Assembly (NCBI RefSeq): GCF_030848805.1
Contig: NC_092363.1
Coordinates: 15,594,600 to 15,658,599, forward strand
From: Temnothorax longispinosus
Lineage: Eukaryota > Arthropoda > Insecta > Hymenoptera > Formicidae
Direction: 5' to 3'
DNA length: 64,000 nt
The notes under the pieces were generated by a model. It was given only the letters and a program-made list of their open reading frames with translations, was not told the origin of the DNA and made no database searches. This document shows, piece after piece, positions 45,924 through 58,800 of the stretch; position 1 is the first letter of the stretch; each line of letters begins with the position of its first letter. The translations under genes and the position numbers were made by a program.

Positions 45924-48900
45924 TGAGTCCTGGGAAAAAGGTACGGGACTTTCAACTTTTCTAGCGTTTTTTTACGAAGCATCAAGGTCTCAAATAAAGT
46001 GGCGGGATTTAAATAAAGAAGAGAATTCTATCGCCGCACTAAAAGGCCCACTCGTTGTCTCTCTCGCGTCACAAAAAACTACATAAGTAAAACGCGAAGA
46101 ATATAACAAAGCAGAAGAATTTTCGTTATTCTTTAAGTTCCAAATTTTTCGTAATATGTCATTATAATTTGTAGGAAAATTAAATAATGCAAACGTAAAT
46201 TCTTTGAATACTGTAGTTAAACGAGAACAAAATCCCCATTTTATTTCTTCTATGTATTCGCTACTTTTTGTAAGCGTTTTAAATTAAACATTTAACATAT
46301 AACATTGTTATAATAAAATCGAAATATTTTAAACAATTGCATTAGTATTTGGCATAATCGTCAAAATCTCGGTATTCTTTGCCATTGGTATATGTATATA
46401 ATGTATATGTATATAAACTCGATCAACAATACGAGCGCGAAACCGACACCGATGCAGGATCAGCGACTGCTCGCAGACAGTATCAAGATCTAGCGTCAAA
46501 CTCGATCAAAAGCCGTGAGCTCGTAAACCAGACTCTGGCCCGAGATAGCGTTCACCGAAAGTGAGAGAAAGAGAGAAGAAATTTAGTTAAAGAGAGAGAG
46601 AGAGGATGAGCATCACGTCAGCCGTGAAGGAGGGAGAAACGGGGGACGGTGACGCGATCCGAAAATCTCTAGAGAAAATACAGCTGGTATTTTTTGGTAG
46701 TCAGGTAACGACGGGGTTCCATCATTCTGGAAGAAGTTGGCGTCGCGGGAGGAAGAAAGGAGAATAGGCAAACGGAGGGTGGGGAATAAAAATGGGGGGG
46801 GGGAGAGCACGAGATGTCATCTTGCACAATTTTTTTTGTCGTAATCGCAGAGATCGCTCGCCATTCAAGGGTTGCATGCTGCTTCAAAGGGTTTTCGCTC
46901 TGGAAGGGTACGATATCCCTTCCCTCTCGCCGTTGGCTCGCTCGTTTTCGTTCCTCTTCGACGCTACCTGCCCAACTGTTTTCAGTTCTCGGGTTACTAA
47001 AGACGCGGAAATCCAGAAATCGCGAAGGGCCCAGGACCAGAAGAGCGAGACGAGAGACCCTTTTCGTGGGGTTGCGTAGGGACCGTGAATGGTCCCGCGG
47101 AGAGAACCACCTCCTCGTCCTTCCTCGCGACGCGACGGTCCTTCTCCGTCAAGATCCCTTCCTCCGCGTGTTGCAGCTCCTCTCTTCTCTTCCACGGATG
47201 TACCGGGGTCCTTAACCCCTTTCTTCTGTCAGCTGCCGCGCGTAACAGCTGTATACCCTGCCGCGGTCTTAAAACCTGTGTTTCTAAGCACGATTGTGCG
47301 TGGGTATGTAACCGTTGTCGTCCTCGTAGCATATCGCGTCATTGATACCGGTATTTACATCGATATTCTTTTCAAAACACATTTTACATGGCAATCTTGA
47401 TCTTCGTAGAAATGCATATGAGAAACGTTTGTTAACATCGTCACTTTATTTAACACATTTACCGTCAAGCGTATTTTACGTGACTTTTTGCGTTCACGCC
47501 AATTGAATTATTTTTTATTAAAAAGAACAATGAAACATTTAATTTGTAGTAGTAAATTTGTAGCAGTAAATTTATAGTATTGAATTTTGCACAAAAATAT
47601 AACACGTTTATTTGATTTACCCCATATGACGGTCATACATGAACAAGGCGTAAACGAAAAGCTCGATATTATTAGTTTTACGTATTTCATATAATATCAA
47701 TTATTTGTATTTTACGTCTTTTACCAATTTAATAACGCTTAATTCTGATTGATGTTCTGATTTGACATTTTATTAAATTGTTTAATACCATTTATTTGTT
47801 GGATGGTTTTATTTTTAGTATAGGCTTCTTTTAGCGAGTGCAACCGCGTTCCGTGATATCTTTCTCGTATTATAATACCTATCGCGTTTTTTTTGTCCCG
47901 CTATATCCTATGCAAATGGCTGTCCTCAGATGATACGACAGAAGTTAAAAACACAGATTAATTATAAAATTTAGCATTTATTATTTCGCGACGTCCCTCG
48001 ATGTTCACCGAGATTGCACCTTCCACAGCAATTATACCCACAACAGCACTCGGAAATGGTTCAGGAACCTCCCTGCGTCGTCCCAGGTCGATAAGGTCTT
48101 TGTATTTACTTCACATAATGCACTCGCGACGCGAAATTCAAAAATTGCAAATTTAACAAATTTACTCTCTAGTTGAATAACTTATAAACTTTGCTTACTA
48201 ATAATTAACGAGCATTTACCATAAAATAAAATTTGCAAGTTTGTTTTTAAAAAGTTCCATATAATGTTCGTTCTTGTTACATTATATTATTTTCTTCACA
48301 CACAATATTTTTTTATAATTTCTTAATATTTTATTTTCTTTACTCCAAAATAAACTTATCAGACGTCAAAATCCTGAACATTGTTTTTTTGCGCTCTTTT
48401 CTGGATTGCCCAGTACTATTAGAAGTACTCGGCAAAGAAGTACTCAGAGTATCAAATTTTAGAAGGTATTCTTTCTGTTGTCTGCCGAGCGTGGTGTGAT
48501 CACCAAAATTTGCACATTTTTTCAAAAGAATTAATCACCGCTTTTGTTCCAAATGAGTGTCAACAAAAATTCTTCCGGCATGATTCTGAAGCCGATATGA
48601 ATGTTTCTGCCTTTCGTCGAGCTGCGATGAGTTTCCCATTTGAGTCTACTTTTTGTATATTTTTTGGGGAGAATATAATTGTATTTCTCTTGAGAATGTA
48701 TTATATCGTTTTACTTTTATTGAGATATCTCAATTAGGTCAATTGATCTTATCGGTAGATTTATTATAATTTTATTTTCCAAATATACGTACATACGACG
48801 CTAATCGACTCGCTATAAAACGTTACCTGATGTCACGCTAAATGACACGTCTGTCTCATATTTCTCCTACGCGTACACCCTCCGAAAAGCGGCGGAAAAA

Positions 48901-51900
48901 GTACTGGGGTTATAGAGACGCGACTAGGAAAGAACTTTTTATCGCGCCGGAAGTCCTCCTGATCCAACTAACTCCCGAAGGACGACAATCCGTCCGTAAC
49001 CCTTCTTAGATCTTTTTTCTTTTCTCAAATACGTCCCACATTGTCGTGGGAACATTGGGGAAAGACGCGAGTGCGAGCATTTTAGGCGAGGGGCTCAACG
49101 GCAAACCGCTATATTTAAATTTCATCTCTGACGAGGAAAGCTAAAAATGATAAAAGTAGATGCCTTATGGTACAAGATGGAAGCAGGACTCCACATCGCC
49201 GCTTCACTTCGTAGTCGCTCTTGGGATAAAAAAATATTATAGTCTTAATTCGGATAAATTGAACAATAGTAATCAGTCAATAAATTCAAGACTGATAACA
49301 CAAATATGTTACAGACAAAACGAAGTAACGGCGATTTTTATCAAGTAGATATTTACTTAATTGAACGCAAATTAGATGATCGCACTTTTTTGAGAACGGA
49401 TTCTAAACGAGAGAGGAGAGGGATATTTACGCCGATCGCATAGAACGATAAAGAAACGCTTGTATTTTTGTAGACAGATTTCGTGATTAGAGAAAGCTTG
49501 GAATCCGATAAGATAAAAAAAATCTGTAAAAAGTAACAGAAACTCCGGTATTTCGTGTTGTTACCGGTCTTCAGACGGTCGAGAATCGTTATTTTTGCAT
49601 TTTGTCGAACAACCGATTTGTCGATTATGGAAAAGATCTATATATTAAAATCATCTCTTTCTATTTCATATATCCAGTTAACGGATAGAAAAATGTAAGT
49701 GAACAATATTTTAAATCGTGATACGGAATAACGATAAGGATCCCGCAAAAGAAATCGATCGCTCGATGGCGCGACGAGGATAATCAAAGTACCGATCTAT
49801 TCGTCCGCGTTGTCCGCGTGTATCCTGCGCGAGAATCTTGGGAAAAGCCACAGCTGCATCCTTGCTTGCACCGCCCCGTAGAGAAGAAGGTAAGGGACAA
49901 ACGTATAATATGATCTAACAGGTCGTACCACCGTGGCTTCGTGCGAATCGCGCAATCTTGATCCACGGATATTCGCATAGTTCTCTTTGCACGTTAGCGG
50001 ACTGCCCGTTGATAAAAGCTTGTCATGTTGCTATTTTATTTTTTAGTTTCTCCTTTCGCATCGTTCCTCTTTCTTCTAGTAGTCTTGTTACATTAAAAAA
50101 TGGAAACTTTCTCCAGTTTAATATTACTTAGGCACAATTTTTAAAAATTTTAATAATTAGTATATGATTTGTAAGCATAATTCTTAAGCACTTTAAACAA
50201 AAATTTGCACTTAATTATTCGTTTATATATTTCACCGCTTATCGCGTATTTTTGCCGGAGAAATGTACAATGTATAATATTTATTTGAGAGTTAAAGTTA
50301 AATAATCGTGCTGAATAATCGCATCTACTAAAGTAATCAATAATAATGGACTTTATCGGATTTGTGCGTTTTGATCACGTTGTTGCGAATTCACGATCGA
50401 TCCAGTGAAGGCCGTACAACCGAGGTTGACCACCACTGCGGGCATTCAGCGATTCAGGGTCTGTTGGGCCCTTCTACGATAATTACACGGTACGAGCTGC
50501 GAGTCGGCCCAGGAATATATGTTCGATCGGCCGGTTTTTGAATTATTTGAAAAGAGACAGACCCTGGTATAACCGCGATATTATGGTATCGCGATTCCTC
50601 CTCCTCAGACCTTCGATCCCTTTTCTTCTTTCTTCCTTTATTTTTTTTTATTTTAGTGAATCGCCCGCCTCTCCTTTCTTTCTTTCTTTCCTTCTGTTTC
50701 GTTGAGCGTTTTAGAAAATCGCAAAATAAATTGCGAATAAACACAATTCACGGAAAAACCAGAAACCTAATAAATGATCATTCTCTTTCGATTAAAAAAA
50801 TCATCAAAAGACTCTTAGCATGAATCTAATAGTTTCAACGATAAGGTTTTGGTCAAAGTATAAGAGCAAAGGGCCGATCGCATATCCGCACAGTTACAGA
50901 TAATTCGCCAATTTTATAGAAAGATGTAATAGATATTAGAAATACACGATTCAGTCATTGATTTATAGAGCGGCCGATTAGATTAGATAGCGAGATACGC
51001 GCCAATATCAGATGAAAATAAAATTTCATAAGTGACTCTTCTAGGCCGATACTTCGTAATATTTATTACGCGAAAATGGCAGAAAATGATAACGAGATTA
51101 TGATGTACGAATTAGTTACGTGTAAGCGCGCATGATGTTATCACAGTCGTTACCAGTTTTTCATTTCTGCTATCGTTTTAAGACTTTACCGTGAAATGAT
51201 AATGATTTCATGACAATATTCTATTTAAAGATATAGTGATTATCTGATTATGCCATAACGATATCATATTTTAAGATTTTACGTTACTTATACGTTTTTT
51301 TTAACATGTGCGCAGAATAATACTAAAATAATTTTTCATTTTTATGCCGGCGTTGGCAAAAAGTAGCCACACCGTAATTCTTGTCGTTATAATCCGATAT
51401 AATTCGAAATAAACGTATAGTCGTTCGGTTTGCAATTAGCTAATCTCCGATCTCGATCACGAAGAAGACTGAAATGCGATTTCGGGCCGCGATCGATTTT
51501 AACCCGCCGTGCATTATTACGTGCCCCAGAAAAACAATAGCGAAACAAAACTACATCCGTTCGCGGTTGCGGATGTTATAATTTTGAATTGGCATAATTT
51601 TCTGCTGTTAAAGGAAGGCCGGGTCTCAGCTTTTCGGATGCGTATTTCGAAATATATATGTAGGATATACGAAGAAATAAAGGGATGGTCGGTAGATACA
51701 TATCTAAAGTCGTGTAGAGAATGCTAAATGAATCTAATATATATAAAATTGTATTAAAATATTATTTGGTAACTTGTCAGACTTATGACTATAATTCTTT
51801 TTTAACGTTAGGTTTTTATGTTGTTTAGTTTCCAGATTTTTCTATGATATCGTATTTTTCTAATAATTTCCCGTACAGAAAATCCATATAGTTAATTACA

Positions 51901-52200
51901 TAGTTAATTAGACAATGAAATCCTTAGCATTTCTTTCGAGGAAAGACAAGAAAATACGCATGAATATATTAATCAAATTGCTTGTTCGTTTTGCAAATTC
52001 TTTATCGAAACGTGGGCGCGTTCGTGCTTTCATTGTGTTGCAGAAAAAAAAATCCTCGAAGTATAGACGCGCGCATACGGATAATGAAACGAAAGAAGGG
52101 AGGTAATAAACGAGTGATAGAATAAGAGAGAAAGACAAGGGACAGGGAGAGAAAGAAAGATCCGCGAGAGGGAAGGGACAAGATATCGGCATTGGCAAAA
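45924..52200. other. Non-coding DNA, no gene recognised
   Basis: Mixed sequence: a CpG-rich, purine-rich island at 46,430-47,340 and long AT-rich stretches elsewhere. The plus-strand frame ending at 46,564 (QQYERETDTDAGSATARRQ) is hydrophilic and oddly protein-like but starts in AT-rich repeat. Other ORFs lack domains. Confidence 0.4.
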
Positions 52201-52830
52201 GGCATAGGCGCTGGGGCGGCGGAGATCGCAACAAATGACTGTGTTTAAACTTGAACGTGACAAAATTTAAAAATCTCGCCTGCGTGGTGCGGGGTAAGGC
52301 CCGGCATGCCTCCAGGATCGGATTTACAGGAGACGGAAGGGGAGAAAGCGGAAAGGGGACATCGGCCGGGGTGGCGGAGGATAAAGGTCCGTCTTGATCT
52401 CTCTCTCTCTCTCTCTCTCGCTCTTCCTCTCCCGCCTGTGTTCCTGCGCTCGCGTTTTACTCCGCTCTCTGGGTTTCCTCGTCTCTTTCGCTCTCGTTCC
52501 GGCGCACGTGTTTGCACCGCGATACGAATTGTTTTGCTCTCGTTTACGCGAAATTGGCTGTAATTGCGTGCGCGCGAGAGGCGGCCGGCGCGACGGGACG
52601 GAGGGGACCGGGCCCAAAGCGCATTTTACAAATGTCGAGGCGGTGTTTAAGCTATCCTCTTCCATTTCTGGTCCCGTGTTCACGGTCGTGTTGCGCGGAT
52701 GAACCTCCGGGAGTATTTCGACCGTGTCGATGCATGGCTAATGTCTCGCTGCGACGTACAAATCGCTCTCTCGCTATAATCAAGAGCGAAACTGTAAGAG
52801 AACGTATGTCTCCTTCCTTGACACTTTAAA
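52200..52830. promoter_or_regulatory. CpG-rich island with (TC)n tract
   Basis: CpG-dense DNA with a (CT)n run at 52,399-52,419 and dense overlapping ORFs on both strands, which I attribute to composition. It could be a promoter or an untranslated exon; no motif decides it. Confidence 0.3.
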
Positions 52831-54370
52831 TGCTAAAATTAATGTCAATCAATCTGCTCACACGCGTCGCATTTTATTAAAAATAATTTACAATAAATTT
52901 CAATTTCTACTACTTTCAAAATAAGTTCTTGCTCATTTAAGTATTAGAAATTTTCTTCTCTTGTGTTCATGTGACACAGGCATGTGAAGCAATGAAAATC
53001 AGAAAATCAGTTTTCCCGAGTCGCGAGACACATACCGCAAAGACTTATAACAGCAGAAAAATATCCATAGTTCGTTTAGAAGCCTCTGCGCCGACGAAAT
53101 GCCACGGTCGGGCAATTAATCATATTTCGAAAATCATTCCGGCCGCGCGGGACCAGAGATCTGGCCGGAAAGATAGAGTCTCGAGAGCGCCTCGAAACTC
53201 CAGAGTCATAGGGAGCCACTATACAACCGTGGGGTGCTTGACCGAACCAAACTCTTTCTCTTCGACAACTTTTTTTTCCGTCAATACATTCCGCTCCTAC
53301 GGTGCGGGGGGGAAGAAAAATTCGATTCAAACCCTTTCGTTAAAGTTGACGGACCATCGGCTCGCAGTTGTAAATTTTATATTGTCCAAACGAGATAAAT
53401 TTCTTTGTCAGAGAGGGATAAGATACGAGAGCAGGATTTATACCATATTCCTATAAATATCTAATCACATTTCCAATTATTTCAAAGAAATAATGTTGAT
53501 TGATATAGTTAGAGTAAAATTTCTTTATGTATCAATAATAATAATAAATATTCGAAAGATAATAAATATACAACAGTTGGATATCTCTGGTAGTATTCAG
53601 AGATATTCCATAATCCGCGAATGAAGTCTATTACTTTTAGTGCGGACCGGACGCGAAACTCGAGAAGATGATACGAGTAATAAGAACAACGATCGAAAGA
53701 GAGAAAAGGGGAGCATTGGAAAGAAGAAGCGCGGGAAGGGGGGACGGGAAGCAGAAAGAAAGAGGGACTTTCTGTTGTGCGTGATGTATTAGTTTTAAGG
53801 CATATGGAGAGCCCCGTGCGCTCGGCCTCGTGGCCATTACAATGCGTCGAGCTCTCGAGTTCGAGATATCTCGAATCGGAACGCGTTCGATTCATTTAAG
53901 AGATAACATCTTTCGTTCGAAATATGAATATTATATTATAAGCGCGGTCGATGCTGGTTTCTCTCCTTTCCTCCTCACTCCCTGTGCCTCACCGCGAGTC
54001 TCCATTCCCCTTCTTCCTCTCCCTCGCGAGTCTTTATAAGTCTTTTGCTCCAGTCTGCTTCAGCCGCTGCCATCTTCATCTTACTTTTTCTTTCTTTTCA
54101 TCTTTCACGCTGCCAAAGCGAATGCCTGCATTATAAGAAGAACTGGGCTTCTCGCTGTTCCCTCCGAATCTAACGATCTTCGCGAACGGTCGAGTAATCG
54201 ATCGACAGAAGAAAAGAGTGCGGGAGCAATCCGACGTTTAACCCTCTCATTCCTTCGTAAGCATGATTGTGTATTGCGAAATAAGACCGTTCTGATATTT
54301 GTTGAGTTTTTTTGTTTTGATATTAGTTTCTCTTGCTGATCAGAGAAAACATATGCGTGTACATACAGCA
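52831..54370. other. Non-coding DNA, no gene recognised
   Basis: Includes a 161-codon plus-strand open frame (52,971-53,456) that begins at GTG, not ATG (first ATG at codon 8), and shows no domain. The purine-rich stretch at 53,690-53,770 produces a minus-strand serine/leucine-rich ORF. Confidence 0.4.
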
Positions 54371-54425
54371 TATAAGTTCTTAATTTATTGCTGCATATTA
54401 TATAGCAATAAATTAAAAACTTATA
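54371..54425. repeat. AT-rich inverted repeat (hairpin)
   Basis: ATAAGTT-TTAATTTATTGCT in the left arm pairs with AGCAATAAATTAA-AACTTAT in the right arm around a loop of about 10 nt. Nearly 22 bp are paired with one or two mismatches. Confidence 0.65.
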
Positions 54426-55680
54426 AAAAAAACGAACGAATAGTAATTTAGGAGTAAGATTCCATTGGCAGCGTTTAATAATCGTCGTGAAAAATTTGTC
54501 GACGTCCACCACTCGGCGACGGTTGTCGAAGAAAATTATGACAAGGATAAACGTTATGATATAACGAGATAATGGATACAAGTTTGCGTGTATCAGCGTG
54601 TATCGGTGCGCACGGCGAAAAACAGCGCAAGAAGCGCATCGCGCTCAAGGCGCAAAGTGCCTAGAGAGAGAATCGCAGGATGTAGACGAGATAATAATAA
54701 TAGACGATCCTGTATTACAAACTATAAACGTCAGGCCGAGTGCGTCTCGATATTTTATTTTCCGCGGGGGTCGCGCGTGTGCGAGCGCAAAAAGAGCCCG
54801 ACTCACGGTCCTGACTTTATTTTAAACGTAATGACTTTACCGCAGGCCTTTAAACGACATTCTGATCGTGCGCGTATTCCTTCTTATTGTTGCAAGAAGA
54901 GGCAGAAAGAGGGAGGGAGAAAGAGAGACAGAGGGAATGTTCCGCCGTAACTTCAGCAGTCGAGTCGCGCCGCGCCGCGATGGGGCACGGAGGGGGGACT
55001 GAAAGTAGGCGGACGAGTTATTAGAATTTAGATTGAAAATTAGAGATTCTATATTTTCGAACACCCGCTTCATACCGTGCCCGATGCGCGATTGTAACGT
55101 ACAAACATTCCGCATTAAGCGTTCTAAATGTCACCGACGAATTTTCGTTGAAACTGTTTTTCTGATTTTCAAGTCATGTGAGTTTTTCACAAATTTTGCG
55201 TCTATAAGTTATGCAATATATTCATCGTAATATAGAAAAAAAAGTTGAAGTGATTTTAGCCAACGATCAAGTTTTTTAATTAAATACATTTTATGCAATT
55301 TTTTCCTGATTGCCAATATAATTTAAAGATCGCTTAAATCTGAGTCTCGATAAATTTACATTTATTTATTTATTATTAATGCGTTCTGCTGGTACGATAA
55401 TTACTTTCCCTTCACATCCTAGAAATATATGTTGCCTCGAGCAGATCTCGGACGACTCGCTCTCGATCTTCCCGCGTGCGAGTCGGAATAGTCGAGGGAT
55501 CGGCATATACGCGCGGATAAATTACTCTCGGGGTAAATTCTACGGTCGAGAAAATTTCGCTGGCCAAATCAAATACGCGGGCCCGGTAATCATTGGAGCT
55601 TTATGGTGGTGTGGGCTTGATCGGGTTGTGCGCGCGATTCTCGTGTACGTTCTTTCTCTCTCTCCTTCTCGCCGGGCTAT

Positions 55681-55867
55681 TACACGGAAAAAAAGGATTA
55701 GCTATACTATAGCAAATCTAGTTGTAAAATATGGATAACATTTTTTGCTACTATCGCTAAATTATAGCTCTCGCTGCAAAAAATATAGCTCTCGCTGCAA
55801 AAAATGTTAGTTATTCATATTTTACATCTAAATTTGCTATAGTAGCTAATCTTTTTTTTTCCGTGTA
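55681..55867. mobile_element. 187-bp MITE, TA-flanked, ends CACGGAAAAAAA
   Basis: The left end TACACGGAAAAAAAGGATTAGC is mirrored by GCTAATCTTTTTTTTTCCGTGTA at the right. Inner arms share TATAGCAAAT.TAG and TAAAATATG. TA at both outer edges fits a Tc1/mariner-type target duplication. The centre has a 21-bp direct tandem duplication of ATAGCTCTCGCTGCAAAAAAT. A plus-strand ORF (55,379-55,738) runs into the element and is probably spurious. Confidence 0.85.
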
Positions 55868-58740
55868 GTAGGAATGGGACCCAGGGCCCTACGATCTTTC
55901 GCATAGTATGGTTTCACGTGTCCGTACAAAGCGCGCGATCGCGATCGCACGTGTGTCAGTGGGACTAAGCTCGATTCTCGTATGCATTATTTAGCACACG
56001 CACGAGCACGCATACGCATGCAGAAGCGCGTGTACTCGTGCGCACGATGGCAGGATTCGTATTGTCCTCATACGCGTGAGCATCGTGTATTGGTCGAGCG
56101 AGGGGGATGGAGTGATGGAGGGAAACGGGACCGAAAAAGGGTCCGCACCAAGACGAGAGATCGGGCCCTCTCTCACTCTGTCTCCTCCTTCCCCTCTTGC
56201 ACCCGCGGCACTCGTTCATTTTTTACTTTCAAAAATCATGACGATGCTCATTTTTCTGACTCGTGAAGAATTCTTCAAACTGACGTGTAACCAAACGTAG
56301 CTTTGGGTTTTAGGTGGGCGGGAGCGGGGTTACAGGGGAGCGTGAGGTGGAAGAGGGAACGCGGGGCCCTTCGGGACCGGAGGCTCGAAATCCTCCACCT
56401 ATGAGCACGATTACGAGATGTTACTTTTCTCATCTCTTTCAGTATCCCTCTTCGCTTCATTCCTTGAAATGACGAGCTTTTGTAGAGTTCTACATCCTCA
56501 TATCTTTTATACATATACATCACTATTACATATTTATATATTTTATAAAATTATATTAACGAATCTATTAATTGAAATTATTAGCAATTAGTTAATAATA
56601 GTATTGAAAGATTTAAAGAATTAGATCAGGATTCTTATTTTATTATAAATTCTATTTTGTCTTATTAGTTTTAGTGATGGGAATCTTTGTAAAACAGATG
56701 GTTCTTTCATCATCTCTCTCTCTCGTAATTCTTGTGCTATTACCGTAGTTATGATTATTTAGATTTGTTCCTTTTGTTGCGACTGTAGAATTGAGAGCGG
56801 CACAGGGCCCATTGTCCGATTATTTGAATATCGAACGTACGCGGACGGATGGGAATCGATTCGTGGGGCCTAATGGGGATTACACGGGCAATCTGCCTTT
56901 GGGAAGGTTGAGGCCCTTCGTCTCTCTTTCTCTACAGGTATCTTTCTCCCTGCCTATCGTTTCTTTGAATCCCTGCGAGACACCCCGCTTATCTGATGAC
57001 GCGAGTGAAAGTTAACAAGCAATTTATGAAATTATCTTTCTATTCGTCGTCGCTATAAGTGTCGTTAAATATTAATTTATGTAATCTAATTATAATGTCA
57101 TCTATTTTGGATAAACAATACTATGAATATTATTTAAACTTTAGTTGTCCATTACTCTTCTCTGATCTCTACTGAGGAATCATTAAGTTACTTGGTGAAA
57201 TTTCTCATACAAGATGCTTGGATGTCGACAGCAAGTACGAAATATCACTGTAATGTGATTAATATAAATTCGCGAGTTAACCTTGGATTTCGGGCACGAC
57301 GAGATTCCGTCCGTTCGCGAGTATGAGAAATCACCCTTCGCATTCTCTCCTTTAGAAAAAGCAAGCCTCGTCGAAGCCACCTGACCGTGATGAATCACTT
57401 ACGTCTCCGGTCTCTGTCCGTGCCTCTTCCTCTAAGCGCCTGCTTGCTCGCGCGCGATATTAAGCGGCGCTATATTTTGCGACGGTTTCCATCGCAAACT
57501 TCTTGTTCACATATAAATAAAATATCTCCCATAACTTTTGCATATGCTCGAAGATTAATTATTCCGTGGAAACCTGGCGGACCGGCGAACGCGGATCGCG
57601 GCTGATAAATAAATAAAAACCGGTACGCGTTGAATGCCTCGTTATCGCGTTTAAACAATGCTTGCCGAGATGATAAATAACCTGGAACAATGCTGGCCGC
57701 GCAGAAGTAGCTCGCAATTACGAGTCAATCAATGCATATTCATATTCGAACGAGCGTTCCTGGAATAGAAAAAATCCTCCCTCGCCTTTTTCTTCATCTT
57801 CAGCATTCTCTCTCGTATTCTCCCTGTTCGTGCCGCCGAGTCTGCTGCCCACGCACACTTACGTATGTTGGGGGAAACACGTGGTGGAAGAAGGTGGAAT
57901 GGGCCAGTCGGTGGCCCCGGCAGTAGAAGAAAAAGAGAAAGAGAGAGAGAAAGAAAGAAGGGGATGGAAGGATTGGAAAGATTGGAAGGATTGAGAATCG
58001 ACGAGCGATTCGAGAAACGCAGCAGAAAGATTCCATAACGTCTCACAAAGAGAGCAAGCCATCAGGAGAAATTAATAAGCGGTCACCACTGCTAGCCATG
58101 AATGCGCAGAAGAGGAAGAGAGAAAAGACAGACGAAGAAGAGAACGAACAACTCCGGCGAAGAGGAGGAGGAGAAAGCGAAAGAAAACAAGTTCCGCGAT
58201 GACTTGTGTAATTGAAATTCCGAGTGTTCGCTCTATTTTATGAAGCATGTTGACAAACATCTTCGGTTTTTTTCTCTCTTGATTTTTTAAAATTTATTTT
58301 ACATGAATATGATGAGATAAGCATGCTTGATTTACATATATAATGTTACTTTGAAAAAACTATTCTCTTTCTATTGAAATGTAGAGTAATGCGTTGCTCG
58401 GAGAGATAAAAGAAATAACCAAATAACAGAGAACGACGAGTTGCGTCGATAAGCCCGTCAATCGTCATATTTGGAATTTAAGTGGACGAGTATCGGACGG
58501 ATGAGCGGGATGTGTGCGCTGGCGAGGGAGATCGGAGGCCGAAGGGGGTGCCAAGATGGAAGCGAGAGATCCATCGGAACGGACTCGACCGAGCAGTCCG
58601 AGGCCTGCAGGGTCCGAGGCATCCTTTAAAATTGGAATAATAATGTTCTTTCATCTCTCTGAACTCGAAACGATGACTCGACGGCTTTCAATATTGTGGG
58701 AACAAAAATCGGTTAGGAAGACGTCGGCCAGTTTCTCCTC
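55868..58740. other. Non-coding DNA with one exon candidate
   Basis: CpG-rich patches at 55,900-56,400 and 57,380-57,600, with a purine-rich run at 57,920-58,190 containing GGATTGGAAAGATTGGAAGG-type short tandem units. A candidate internal exon at 56,789-56,906 is described in the findings. No gene is recognised. Confidence 0.4.
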
Positions 58741-58745
58741 CCTAT

Positions 58746-58800
58746 TCGTCTTCTTCGTCTTCTTCTTCTTCTTCTTTATCTTCTTCCTCTTCTTCATCCT
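58746..58800. repeat. (CTT/TTC)n trinucleotide repeat
   Basis: Imperfect TTC repeats over about 55 bp. The plus-strand ORF through it (58,514-58,837) gives a phenylalanine-rich tail that is repeat translation. Confidence 0.9.

Noticed and set aside
52971..53456. 161-codon plus-strand ORF, the longest outside the gap
   Set aside because: It begins at GTG, has no domain and lies in mixed-composition DNA without splice support; probably chance.
57729..58046. Minus-strand ORF ending near a GTAAGTGTG donor
   Set aside because: The frame is mostly polypyrimidine translation and has no clear acceptor or start.
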